Source: Stenopsyche tienmushanensis (taxonomy: Eukaryota > Arthropoda > Insecta > Trichoptera > Stenopsychidae). From it: 64,000 nucleotides of DNA. The DNA lies in contig WACJ01000115.1 in the NCBI GenBank assembly GCA_008973525.1, forward strand, positions 372,001-436,000, read 5' to 3'. Below are positions 26,386 to 38,589 of this stretch, piece after piece. Each line of letters begins with the position of its first letter. Positions within the stretch are counted from its first letter, which is position 1. The position numbers were made by a program, and so were the translations under genes. The notes below the pieces were generated by a model. That model was not told where the DNA came from. It saw only the letters and a list, made by a program, of their open reading frames with translations, and ran no database searches.

Positions 26386-29300
26386 ACGCAAAATGTGACA
26401 AATTGTAAAAAGTGTTTTGCCATGACAGAAAATGTTACAATAATATATTTTGCGGAAAGAATATTGAATTTTAGAATATTTAGAATATGATTTACAATAT
26501 TTTGAGTGATTTTATATTAGCTAACTCTATTATTTTCTTGTAATATTTTCGATATATTTGTTGGATAGATTAGAGCGAAAGGTAGCTAGGTTTTTAAGAA
26601 GATCAGCTATTTATTATATTGCTATCATTGATCCTATTATTTAATAAATATTTCTTTGATATTGCTGCAACGTGTCTGACGTATCAGTCGCATTTTATTT
26701 ATATTTGGGATAGATGAATCGAAATATTTGAGAAAAATATTGCCAAAAATGTATTTCGATCTTGGTTGTGGCGGTGACATCCATTATCGAATTTGCGAAA
26801 CTCGAGATTGACGAGCGTTAAGATTTCACCTATTTTCGTTAGCAATTTCAGGTTTTTATTTAAATTTATAAGTATGCAGTCTAGAAAGAACTATTGCGAC
26901 GTATCGGCACCAAATATCCGCATTGCAGATAGTTTTCAGACATTTGTGTTTAAAAGGATGTTACTTGATATTTGATCACTTTCAAGGCCTATCAAATGTT
27001 TAATATGATCAATATTTGGTAAAATGTGTATGAATCCTTAAATAACAACATTCCTATGGAAGCTGATAGTTCAATAACGAGAGCTTTCCCTGTGCGACAT
27101 GGCTGATATAAGAGTAATAAATCAATTTACAAGTTTTAATTAATAAAATATAAAGACCCAAGGGATTATGCATCACAATATAATTAAACTAGCTAACGAT
27201 GGGTGGATGGCTTGAAATTTTAATTTTCAGCTTTCAAAAGTATGAAAAAGTTAAGATACTTTTAGGCTCTGGGAAGTTTTATTTGTTAAGTGAGAGATTT
27301 TGTTGATGTCGTGAGAATTGAAACAATCAATAGAATCAGGTTGTGGTTTCGAAACCAATACATAAAGTCAGATTGTCTGAAATGAGGGAGGAATTTAGTA
27401 CACCCACTCATCTTTTTTTTCACGTCGAGAGGTATCAGCTGAGTTGGCTGGAAGATTTAAACAGAACGTTGCTTTGAAAAGCTTCAAGTGAATATCTTTT
27501 CTGTCAATCTGCCACTGAGTACAAAAATATCCAGTCTACCATTCAAAGAAATGGTGTAGATGCCACAGGATAAAATACATCGGGAAAGGTGTATTAAAGT
27601 CTCGGAAAAACAATTGGAAACATATCAAAACTGTAATCAATCACACCAATTTAATCCAATATGAAGGAATACCTTACGTAGAATTTGCCATTCAAATTCA
27701 ATTGAATCACTCATTCAAGAAAACCATTGAATATACTTAATGAAAATGATTCAAAATGTAAATTCCCAGTAATATATTGGATTACGAACATTTTGACCTA
27801 ATATATTAAACGTCCAGATCTATCTAAGTTCATTGTATTAAAATAATGTATCCATTATTGAACGTAGTCGATCATCTCAGGATTTTTAAGGATACGCGAT
27901 TTATTTTATTGATCTACTGAAATATTTAAAATGATCATGCAATTAATTTCCAATATGGCTTTATTTTCTAACGTGACGATTATTATGAGAGATTTTTTAA
28001 TAGAGGGTTAAAAGAAACTTCATAGAAAATGAAGTCACTCAATCAATGTAACCGATTTTATCAATCGTCTTGATGTTTATTTTGTTAGAATCAGACAACT
28101 TTGCTAAATCTAGATTGATACGATCCTTCGAAATATCTCTTAAATTTGTTGGCACACTATTTTATATCAATGCAATATCTCGGTGTGTGGCATAAAATTT
28201 ATCGTGTGCAATCATGCTTGATTGGTCATACATTTTAAAAATGTTCATCATCTATTCATACTTTACCTACATTTTTTAAACTAATTTTGGTCGATTAATT
28301 ATAGCTTATTGTAAAATTCATGTTTTGCCTGAATGTTATACAATTTTTGCTGAATATTCCGTTTTTAAAGATAATGTATTTAATGTTCATGTTCAGCGTG
28401 TAAACTTGTAAACTGAATAACTTAGTTAAAACTGAGTTTGTCTAAGCTGACGTAATTGCGATATTCGAGTTTATGCTCAATTAAGAAAGTGTCTATAGTA
28501 TGTGTGCATTGCGGTAAACCAAATAATTTGGCTCAATTGTATAATCGAGCTTTGGTGAAAAATATTAAATTGAAATAAGGTTAACTGAATTTTTGACGAG
28601 CGATTTCTATTTTTGGGCAGAATTGCGTGTGAATTTTTTAGAAAGGAAAGCTTTCCCATGATTGCGATGATGTTTTGGTATCCGCTCCTCCGGGAAGATA
28701 ACGGATGAGCATTGTCTGTCAGCTTGCTTTTTTAATGAAGGCTTCCCCAAGTTGGAAATCAATATAGCAACCGCGGGTACAGTTTCACTCGTGTTTAAGC
28801 GCTTATTCAGAAAGCTGGTTTCAGTAGGAATTAATAATGAAATCTTTCATCTGGGGAAGAATACCCCCAAATGTAAAATAGATGTGGCTTTGAGCGTCGA
28901 AAGCAACGCGCGCTCGAAGGGTTAACTCTCAAAGATTTATAACCCGTTCATTGTAAGCGGTGAAAATGGAAGAAAAGCTAGATTCTCTCATACGTATAAA
29001 TCATATACCACTACACATACAAAAAAATCACGTTTGGAAGCAGAAATAAAACGTGATACCTTGTTATGTTCAGTTACTTATATACTTTTTTTCTGCATAA
29101 AGGATACAATTAATATCACCAAACACGATTTTAGTCCTTATATAAGATTTTATCAACGAACAGTGTGGGTCAATTTAATAATATATCATACATGTTTTTA
29201 TAGACTAAACATATAACGACAAAGATATTACAATAAATAAAAATTGGAAAAATGTGTGGAGACAAAAATAAGTATAGAAACTAAATTAAATCACGGTTTT

Positions 29301-29403
29301 ATGAAACCTCGCTCATAAAATGACTTTCAGCAGTATTACGAATATACGATCAAGGAACAAAGCAATTTTATCATCTTAACTTTAAAATACCAACATGTAA
29401 CAA
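26386..29403. other. AT-rich DNA without a supported feature
   Basis: A less AT-rich patch at about 28640-28950 stands out in composition but has no frame, repeat or RNA structure that I can name. Frames of 60 codons at 26793 and 28477 lack motifs. Confidence 0.45.
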
Positions 29404-29668
29404 TTAACCCCTTCAACGTTACGTTTCACTGTTAAAAGTATCATCCGTAGTGACTCATCGATATCATCGTATATCATCAAGTTCGAACGAATCAGTTCCC
29501 GAGATGAATCATTTTTACATTTAACGTACACAACACTACAATCGGACATGTCCGTCATTTTCCATTAAGGTTTGCTTAACTTTCACAATGCGGATATATC
29601 CGTCATACCCATTTTGCATGGACTTTGGTCTTGACGGATATATACGTCATATCCATTTAAGGGGTTAA
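29404..29668. mobile_element. TTAA-flanked MITE (piggyBac-like)
   Basis: The left edge reads TTAACCCCTTCAACG (29404-29418) and the right edge TTTAAGGGGTTAA (29656-29668), so a CCCCTT/AAGGGG inverted end sits directly inside a TTAA duplication, the arrangement left by piggyBac-type transposases. The 265-bp element carries no coding frame. Inside its right half, motifs GACATGTCCGTCAT, GGATATATCCGTCATACC and GACGGATATATACGTCATAT repeat in direct and inverted form. Terminal inverted repeats beyond the first 8-10 bp match poorly. It would be a non-autonomous derivative; no piggyBac transposase is present in the window. Confidence 0.6.
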
Positions 29669-30450
29669 TAATCAATGCATGAAGTTAGTAATAATATAAA
29701 TATATGCTTGATAAATCAATGCAAATATTGTAAAGGTGGCATGATATTCAGAATTATATATATTAATATATTAATATGTAGTCGTTTATAAATTACCTTT
29801 CACGAGTAGTTATACTGTGATGTAACTAGCTAGTTATGCATTTTACTTATAAATAAGATAGAATTTATGAGTGAGTGGCAAATTTATCATAACTTTATTG
29901 AAATTGAAATTAAATTGAATAAAACGAAGATCAAGATGATTTATCAGAGGTGTTAGTGTTAAATGTTTTTGTATGCTGAACTTTTTTTTTATAACCTGGA
30001 TTGACATGAATCTTAATAATAAGAGCCCAAAAATGTACTCATTGTACCAAGATGTGATTTAGATATATCGATCGATAATTAATGTACCATTCGATAGCTA
30101 CTGTACTATGTTAAGCGTTTACATTATGATTTTATGCAAAATTTATATAGATTCGGATTTTCTACGTTATCCATCATATAGTGGTAGAATAAATGAGCAA
30201 TGCCTATTTAGAAAACAGTCACAATTAACAAACGTCAAATTAACTTAACGAAAAAGACCGGAACTGTCTACAGAAGAATTTATTTTGTTTACTTTTGCCG
30301 GAAAGGTTTTCTATTTTATTACTATTTTCAGGAGTTCGAGAAAAAAGGCGTGGAACGCCCACCTTCGACCCACGCTTTTACCACAGCTGAAAAGCTGTTA
30401 ACAAATATCGTCAATGAATTAATATTTTCTATTGTAAAATACTTTAAATG
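29669..30450. other. AT-rich DNA without a recognisable feature
   Basis: Nothing beyond A/T runs and a short TATTAATATATTAATA tract near 29759-29775 was seen. Confidence 0.5.
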
Positions 30451-30811
30451 TACGAGGGTCAGCTATAAAGTAAGGTTACAGAGGCTCCTAAGGCCAGCGG
30501 TTTTTTTTTCTTTCGAAGTTCACACACTTGGCATATAGGGATAATCTAAACGGTCAATTTGTTTGGTCCCGCATGTTTGACGCTCATTCTGTTAAGTCAC
30601 AGTATTTTTTTCTTCGCAATAGGTCGTCGTGCACTCCCGCCACTACCACGTGTAATCACGTGACCACCGCGTGTGAATTTTTGTATAAGAGAGAGAAGCT
30701 CTTCTGGACTTTATCGTGATGAGGAATGAGACATGATTGTCACTACATCACAGAATTTAAAAAATGATTCTACATACATTTTGTAACTTTACTTTCTGGA
30801 TAACCCTCGTA
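30451..30811. mobile_element. internally deleted mariner element (CGAGGGT ends)
   Basis: Both ends are present. The left reads TACGAGGGTCAGCTATAAAG then TAAGGTTACA (30451-30480). The right, in reverse complement, reads TACGAGGGTTATCCAGAAAG then TAAAGTTACA (30811 back to 30782). That is about 30 bp of terminal inverted repeat with few mismatches, flanked by the TA duplication. At 361 bp it is far shorter than the usual 1.3 kb mariner. The left interior (CACACACTTGG, TTTGTTTGGTCCCGCATGTT) looks like the untranslated leader of mellifera-type mariners. Frames inside (30350-30538, 30528-30719) are not transposase. It could only move if an intact enzyme were supplied from elsewhere. Confidence 0.9.
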
Positions 30812-30915
30812 TTAATTCAAAAATTCGCTGAAAAATAAAAAATCAATAAAAAATCATAAATTCCACACAGTAAAAGATAAATGATGGTTGATGAATGATA
30901 AATGACTGAATTGTA

Positions 30916-31118
30916 CACTCATACCTCGCTTTACAGCCTAAATGAGTTCCAGATAAGTTGGCCGTAAAGCGAAAAGCCGTATAATGGGGGAGCTGAAACT
31001 AAACAGAAGATCACTAACAGTACAAACATTTTTGGCCGTATAATGAAACATTGTGGGCCGCAAATCGAAAAATAGCAAAATGCCATATGAAGAGCGGCCG
31101 TATAGCAAGGTATAGGCT
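30916..31118. mobile_element. Tigger/pogo-type MITE
   Basis: Left end CACTCATACCTCGCTTTACA then GCC, right end in reverse complement AGCCTATACCTTGCTATACG then GCC. Both ends sit inside TA dinucleotides (30914-30915 and 31119-31120). The TACCTCGCTATACGGCC form is typical of Tigger/pogo ends. The 203-bp interior contains further GGCCGTATAATG copies in direct repeat and no coding sequence. A non-autonomous element of the superfamily whose transposase relics lie at 18.4, 25.8 and 37.3 kb, though its ends differ from theirs. Confidence 0.8.
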
Positions 31119-31223
31119 TATTCTAAATAAATGCATCAAATCTCGTATGAATAAATATGAATAAATACAAATTTACAGCAAATCCGATAACATGAACAAT
31201 ATAAAATACAAAATATACTAGAT

Positions 31224-31400
31224 CAGCGGTTTTTAAGCTGGGGTCCGCGGACCCCTGGGGATCCGCGAAGCCATTGCCGGGGATACGCGATAATATAAAA
31301 AAAAACATTTATCTACACTTGAACGATATATTTTCGTGGAATTATTCACAGAAGATGTTCAAGAGGGGGTCTGCGGACTAAATAAGTTTAAAAACCGCTG
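31224..31400. mobile_element. hAT MITE with 8-bp target duplication
   Basis: The element begins CAGCGGTTTTTAAGCTGGGG then TCCGCGG and ends GGTCTGCGGACTAAATAAG then TTTAAAAACCGCTG. The flanks TACTAGAT (31216-31223) and TACTAGAG (31401-31408) match in 7 of 8 positions, the target duplication length expected of hAT elements. The 177-bp interior holds repeated GGGGATCCGCGAA and GGGGATACGCGA motifs and no coding frame. A longer, more diverged sibling is at 61957-62210. Confidence 0.9.
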
Positions 31401-31590
31401 TACTAGAGCATTAAAAATTCGTAAATTTATACAATACAATTTATCAAATATGTATAAAATTTGGCTACAAAATATACTTACAATATAATTTTAAGCCAAA
31501 TATGCCTTGGTACATTTCAAAATACACAATCGTGTATTTAGATTTTCGCATATAATTTAAATAAATATTTGTTTCATATGATAATTAATC

Positions 31591-31606
31591 GCTGGCTTGC
31601 AAATCA
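31591..31606 (+). repeat. 16-bp exact repeat inside a diverged local duplication, unit 1
   Basis: GCTGGCTTGCAAATCA occurs here and at 32469-32484, about 880 bp apart. Flanking sequence is loosely similar (a GATAATTAATC / GATAAGTAATA lead and an ATCAAGTGG stretch about 35-60 bp downstream), suggesting an old duplication rather than chance. Confidence 0.5.
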
Positions 31607-32468
31607 AATGGTGGAGATTTAGTGATGGATCAAGTGGAATATTTTTTCATTTAAATTTAAATCATTTGATCTTTGATTTAATTGATTTAATCTGAATTTA
31701 AGTCAAGATTTTTTAAAGTCAAATTGATAATGTCAATAATATTTTTTTAGAACCAAATTTATCTACTGGTCGATTTATAATAGCGATTATAGTTGTATTT
31801 AGAAAAACCTTATAAGATATATTTCAATGTTGAGAATAATCAATTATATAAATTAAGCAAACTTTTAAATTTCATCTATTTTATAGAATAGAAGAAATAT
31901 GTTTATAGGCTAGTTGTAAAATCATGGTGCAGCCGAAAGTAATATTTAGTCTCGTTAAACAAAATATCATATTTAGTGACGAAAAGCAGAAAGATTTGCG
32001 ATAGAATTTGCTTTGATTTTGGTCGAAAAGCTTTCAATTCCATAAATATATCTGGAATATTAAAAAATAATAAGAAAAAACCCACCACTAACCCACGCTT
32101 TGAGACGCGCAAACATATAACTTCAATCAGATCGAGGTAAGTCAATCCTTCTGACATTGAGATTCAAGGCACCAAAATATGAACATATATTTATGATGCA
32201 TCACATCGCAGAGAAAATGGTGCAAAAAGTTTTATTTTCGCTCGACATCTTTAAATTTAACATGCGCAAAACATAAGGATATATCATGATATTATTAAAT
32301 ATATACATTCATAAATAAAAACATGTATTTTCTATTGTAGATAAAGTACAATTCTTATGCGGCACAATACATTCAATATACAATTGCAAGCCAGACATAC
32401 TTAAGTATTTATAACCGTCCAATTGACTTTAGATCTATTAGTTAGATTATTCCACGTGATAAGTAATA

Positions 32469-32484
32469 GCTGGCTTGCAAATCA
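32469..32484 (+). repeat. 16-bp exact repeat inside a diverged local duplication, unit 2
   Basis: Partner of 31591-31606. An inverted partial match, AATTGCAAGCCAGA, lies just upstream near 32380. The surrounding 31.4-34.0 kb is otherwise AT-rich with no supported gene. Confidence 0.5.
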
Positions 32485-33978
32485 TATTAACCAAATTAAT
32501 TTTCGCTTTACTTTTTATAAAGTATCAAGTGGTAATAGTGTATTTTTGCCAAAACTTGCTCATCGATTATTTATTTAGTATTTTTTTGATTTTGTGTTGA
32601 TTTTATTGTTGAAAATATTGCCATAAACATATTTAAGTTCAACTTGAAATTTTTCTTAAGATTGTTGTTAGAAATCGAATTTATTTAGTTCAATATAAAT
32701 TCTTAATTGTTAGTTAAGATGCATTTTGGTAAATATTTATTCGAAGATTAATAGAGTAAAATATCTTAATAACTACATTTCAAAAAGACGTATCCTTTTT
32801 TATAAGAAAAAATCATCAAGAATAATGATCCTATTCATGTTGTAATTCGAGGACTGAAAAAATATTCCAGATTGGATCTCTCTTTAGCGTAAGATGAGAA
32901 GAAACTTAACGATAAATAATCAGAGCTTTCCAACTCTATCCATTTATTAATATGGACAGAACAAGTCTATGTGTTAAAAATCATGTAATTTAAACATGAT
33001 TAATGCGGTAGAAATAAATTGTTCTAATCATTAAATGCTTTAACTTTGATATGTTCGAGTTAGTGATGCTGCATATTGCGCAGAGCAGAATATATAAAAT
33101 GATAATGGTTTATAAAAATATCGAATCAAGACCCTATTATAAGACGAATTTAAGATAATAAACTAACCTAAATAATTAAAACTTTGCTCATATCCTTTTA
33201 TTAAGTTTTGGCAGTTTCCTGCATATGCTAACTTCATCTTCGCAGAACAAGACGTTCTGTTATATATTATGCAGTTTTTAACACATAATACTTCAAAGAA
33301 GATTTTCATTTTAAATTTAAATGCCACTTATTTTTTTCATTTCCCTGTGAAATCCGTCTGAAATGAATTCCATAATTCCGTAAAGTCGCTATTTACAGAT
33401 TTCACTCTCGAGCACCTAAATCTTCTAGTTGCCATAACAAATGCTTTACAGTTGATCTCCTGTTGCTATAGAATACATAAACACATTAGTCATACAATAA
33501 GCCAAATCGAACGTATTTTTTTTTCCAATAGCTAGCTGTGCTACTAGTTTCTACTGATCTTTTCAATTGGTATTTAAAATAATGCAAAATAAATATCTAA
33601 CTATATTACAGCAATAACAATCATTTGTAAACATGTTCGCATTTTGATATATATATTTTCGAAAGCAGTCTTGAACAAACATAATGATTCAAAACCAAGA
33701 ACCAAAAAATAGTGTGTTTGAAATACGTCTAAATATTTACTATTGATTTTATAGAAATTGTATATTTCTATTTTTAAGTATGAAACAATACACAATGGGA
33801 TTTTTCCAATCAGCTAAAGCTAATATATTTTTTTAGCTAATATAGCCCGCTTTTAAAAGTATTCAAAATACAGACACCAGATTATTGTATCACAGAAGAT
33901 CCCTTGGTTTAATGGTCACAATCGATTCCATAATTTCGGTCATATTATTTTAATTTTATGTTTCATATATTTCTTAAA

Positions 33979-34049
33979 ACCGGCGGAAACCGGTTTTGTT
34001 CGAAAGCCAAAAACCGGTTTTGAAGAATGTCGGTTTTTTCATAAGCCTG
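33979..34049. repeat. dispersed repeat with CCGGTTTT palindromes, copy 2
   Basis: GGCGGAAACCGGTTTTGTTC, then AAAAACCGGTTTTGA, then CGGTTTTTTCATAAGCCTGA. It aligns along its length with 8320-8388. The order and spacing of the AACCGGTT palindromes and the terminal ATAAGCC are conserved; probably two ends or fragments of one hAT-like family. Confidence 0.5.
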
Positions 34050-37000
34050 AGCCCAGCAAGTGATCATGACAAAGCTGCTCCAGTCAAAATTAATACAAAA
34101 TAACAGTTTAATTCGACCATCACCTATGAATTTTAAGTACTCTTTGTAAGATATAAATATTGTAATATCAGAATTTGGACAGTTTTAAAATGAATTAACA
34201 AAAACTGTTGATTGAAAATTTGAAATTAAAACGCGTTTTTAATCGATAATAGTCAATTCTTTAACTCGTGACAAAATGGTATTCTGTATTGAATCTATGA
34301 TAATCTAATTTCAATTATAGATCATCAGGAAGCATACAACAAAAGTAGTTATTGACACTAAAACAGTTTCTTCCCGAGTCTCCGATGGCTAGTTTGAAAA
34401 CAAAAATGCATCCAAGATTTGAAATCAGATATATTTACTTGGGATTTATTACGAAAAATTTTCTAATAAATGAAAAATGATCGATTAATTTTATAAATAT
34501 TCAAGTTTAGGAATATTCATCATAGATCATAAATCAAAAAAAAGGAGCTCTATTTTATATATGAGCACCGTTATTTGAAAAAAAGCTTTGGCAATATAAT
34601 TGTCAGCCGTAAAAATATCAAAAAATAATTTGTTAACAAAATGCATCTGTACGAGTATGTAACACTATGGATAAGCGCGCGATATCGTGTCCCCTGTAAC
34701 CAATGTGTTAAAACCTTTCGATGAATTTCAGTATAGAATGCTCGATATGAAACACACATTCAATGTATCGTGGAAAATAACACAATGAAAGTCCGCCTAG
34801 TTTCGCCAATCGGGCGAACTTAAAAGCTTTCAATATAAATCTGACAGTAAAGTTAGAGCAGTCATTTGAAACCGTTCATTCATGCTATGCGATATGACAT
34901 GTCATTAAATGCACGGTTACGAACGGTTCGATTAATAGTGCTTTCGCTGGAAAATGGCAATTCTATTAACGCGCAGAGTTTTCATATCGGTTATTTTGGA
35001 GATAATATTTGAAATTGTTAAAGATGGATGGGCGCCAACTTTTCATCTGCTTCCATCAAAATCAAATGAAAGAAATATTAAACTAAGGCAATATATTAGT
35101 GTTATTAAGAAGCATCAACAAATTCATTTCGAAAACTCGGCTAATGGTTTTGATTACATTCATGATGTATTTTCAAGCTGTTTATAATAGAAAATGTGTC
35201 CCATTCAATCAACATATATTGATTGAATGCAATAAGTACTTGCTACATATAATTATTGAAGAGATCCATGAAATTATTTATTTTTAACACAATGAAGATG
35301 GATATCACGATGACGGGTTATCACATTTATATTGAATTGATTAAATGATTGCTAAATTGAAAATTTCATTTGAGAACGCCCAAAAGTGATCATCCAACGT
35401 GCTGAGTATTTCGTCATAAAAAAGGATTTATTGTATGGTAAATAAAAGAAAAATATCCAATTCATCATACACCTTTATCATGAGAAGAGCATTTTATTTG
35501 CTTTTACGACTTATAGCGTATTTTGCAGCTGCGTCTACTTAGTATGATTCGTCAGAATAGTCGAGGGGCGATTCAAAGTTTGTCGAAAGCGACTGACATC
35601 ATAAAAAAGCTCTCAATTAACTTTTAATATTATTTGAGGGCACGAGCTTAAATTATTCAGATCCGCTCGAACAATCCATTGTATAATAGTTTTCTTGGAT
35701 CACATAAACGGGTAGTCGTGTTTAAATAAATTTAAAGTCTTCGAGTGATCCAAGATGATATTATAACTTAGTCGTCGATGTGGCGTGCTTAGAGGCTCGT
35801 CAATAAGAGTTTGCGTTGTAAAATTGCAAAAAATGCTATGAAAACTGAAACATTTTGTATGAAAGCGTTCATATGTAAGTGCATGACGGCATCGAAGGAA
35901 GATAGCACCGTTGAAATATGAACAAGGAAGCTTTTAAGGGGATTGTCCATACTTGCCAATTGACATTAATGTGATCGTAAATAATAATATTTGCCAATAA
36001 AATTGAAGTTTTAAGCCCTAAGTTGGCTCTTTGTAGAGTCATTTTGATACAAAATGACACATATGAGGTTAATCTATAGCTTAAAGATTTTTACATTCAC
36101 GCGTGTGCATTTGACCTATAGTGGAATTACATCTAACATGATATGACGTATTTTTTAAGGCGAAATATTACATATTTATAAAAACTATGTTAAAAAAAAT
36201 TAAAAAGCAGGATCTTTTTAGTGCACAAATTCAGATTTGCGATTTTTTTAAAATATAAATCAAATTATATATAAATTTATTTTTTCATAATATGATACAT
36301 AAACACAAATGCATATCAATAGGGTAGTCTCGAGTTCTTAAATGCATGCAGACATATAGTAAATTGTCCAGAATATCCAATTAGCGGATAATCAGGGATT
36401 ATATATTTTTAATATGTGTCAAGGATTCAACTAATGATTTAAACAGAGCGAGTGGGAGGTATTTTAAATTTGCAGAAAAGCTCAACATGGATGGTTACGT
36501 TATTAAAAACAATCATCTTTATATACATTATGCGCATAATTGTATGTCTGTCCGTTCTTTATGTAATGCTACACCCTTTTATTTGGATCTGATCCAAATT
36601 CAGCGTAGTTATTTTTTAAGACGATGCGCAAAACATAACAAAATCACTTCATCTCTTCGTTTCCCAAATATCACACAATCAATTACTTTTTTTTATTTCA
36701 AAGACCTTATTCCTCATTGTAGTGGGTGCATTTGTAACCGTAATAATAACGGATAGCGAAAGTGATGAAATGTCTCATCCGATTCTGAAAGTGATATGGA
36801 TAACATTGACTTCGATGTTGAAGAAGCATTTTTCAAAATTATTTTGAATCAAGATTTTGTATTTAATGTATATTAACCATTTGTTAGTATACTGTATACT
36901 GCTATCGACAAATCACTTATTGAAGCAAAATAAAAATAATATAGATTTGCTACAATATTAGTTAAACTATAAATATTATATCATAGATTGGGTATACATT

Positions 37001-37254
37001 TTTGGATGGTTTTTTATTTATTTTCAGATTTCTGCGTGGCATTCTTCTGCAATCTTAGAGCAAAAGTAACTAAAGATCGAACGGCTTTGATACGCTTATG
37101 TTGTCATGAAAATAATACTGGAAAAGGATGGCTATTTAATAGGAACCATCTGATTACCGATATTTTATACTAATATATCACTGACGCATTATTTATTTAG
37201 TTGCGGTACTTATTATAATGTAAATATTTTTAGACGTCATTATACATATTTTTA
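34050..37254. other. AT-rich DNA, short unsupported ORFs only
   Basis: Frames at 34954-35187, 36487-36756 and 36988-37173 show no motif and share the base composition of the surroundings. A short acidic stretch (SDSESDMDNIDFDVEEAFF) is encoded near 36780-36836, but without an upstream frame I can connect to it. No ends or RNA genes were recognised. Confidence 0.45.
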
Positions 37255-38222
37255 GGAGCCTCGTATAACACGGTTTTATACACCGCGTTCTTATAAATTG
37301 TGACGTGTTTTATACAACACGCTTTATACAACACGATTTGAGGGAGGTAGATAATGCACCAGGACATCAGCTAGATTTAAAACATCCCAATATTGAATTT
37401 TACTGCCAAACACTACGTCTACAATCCAATCTTAAACCTGAGGTATAACTTCAATATTTAAAGCATATTATATTCGTCGATCGTTTGAAAAATATTAGAG
37501 TACAACGATCAAGATGAAAATTTAGCACTTACATAAGTCTGGAAAAAATATCTATTAAAAAATCGATATTGTTTCTGCATCCGATAAAGGAAATAAAACA
37601 ATCCATTTTAATTTTTTGCTGAAAAAAACTGTGGCCAGAAGTAGTCTCTGGAGAAAATGTTTTGGATACTGGAGAAAGACGAAATAATCGAAATATTAAA
37701 TGAATCTCAGAAAACAGTTTCAGCGAAGTAGCTATATATTTCACATTAAAAACAAATAATAAAGGCATAGAATTAGTTATTAAATTAGATTTTTTTATAA
37801 TAGAAAATGATCTTATAATGGAAAGAAGTTTAAAATTCAAGAAAGAATTACAAAAAACTTCTATATACGCTAAATGCAGACAATCGTTTATTACCAAATT
37901 TTAGAAGGCTATAACCAGAAATACTCCAGAGTTCTCTGATGATGGAAATCCACAATAAATCGAAAAAGAATAAAACATATAGAATTATAAGTGATTACGA
38001 TGATGAATGAATGGATATTATATGTTATTAATGTTTTTTTTCAATTAATTTCGTAAATGTATGTGTATATTAAAAAAAGTACATACTTATATAAACCATC
38101 TTCGATATTTTTTTGGAACGTAACCTCTAATTTTGTATAAACTTCAAACCTTGTATAACATGGATTTGTATTACACGACGTTTTTACGGAACCATATAAC
38201 TGTGTTATACGAGGCCCGAGTG
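37255..38222 (+). mobile_element. internally deleted Tigger/pogo element with both ends
   Basis: The left end reads GGAGCCTCGTATAACACGG and the right end in reverse complement CACTCGGGCCTCGTATAACA then CAG, each next to TA (37253-37254 and 38223-38224). After about 100 bp of subterminal ATACAACACG repeats the sequence enters the transposase directly at VDNAPGHQLDLKHPNIEFYC (about 37349), the region of the second catalytic aspartate. It continues with a LQYLKHIIFVDRLK segment, a VWKKY-IKKSI stretch near 37532, KKLWPEVVSGENV (about 37623), and the C-terminal CFTLKT-like tail shared with 25776-26385. The N-terminal DNA-binding half and first catalytic aspartate are missing and stops interrupt the remainder, so it is non-autonomous. 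The 122-codon minus-strand frame at 37529-37897 is a shadow. Confidence 0.88.
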
Positions 38223-38589
38223 TATTATGAAAGATTTAGATGAGAGGCGTTATGTAGATACACAATGAAATTCTCCATGTCGAATTATAAATAATATAAA
38301 ATTATAAAACTATTTCATGGTGTCCTTTAAAAATGGTTGTAAAAAACATCGACGATTTTGTAGAGTTTATAGAGCCGATTAAGCGTGTCGTTCGGATGGA
38401 GCAATTATCCGTGTGGGCGGAAATATGTTTCATCTTCGTTGGAAGATAACGATCCAAATACATAACCTGAAATAGCCGATTTGAATAAACATCGTCCGCA
38501 TTCACAACAGGGTTTTACTTACGGGTTAGAGTAGAAAATATGGCGAAATCACTTTTAGTTTCTTTTTGTTTGTGGGTTGAAGTGTTTTA

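Noticed and set aside
37529..37897. 122-codon minus-strand open frame
   Set aside because: Antisense shadow of the Tigger transposase remnant; the plus strand gives WPEVVSGENV and the shared C-terminal tail.
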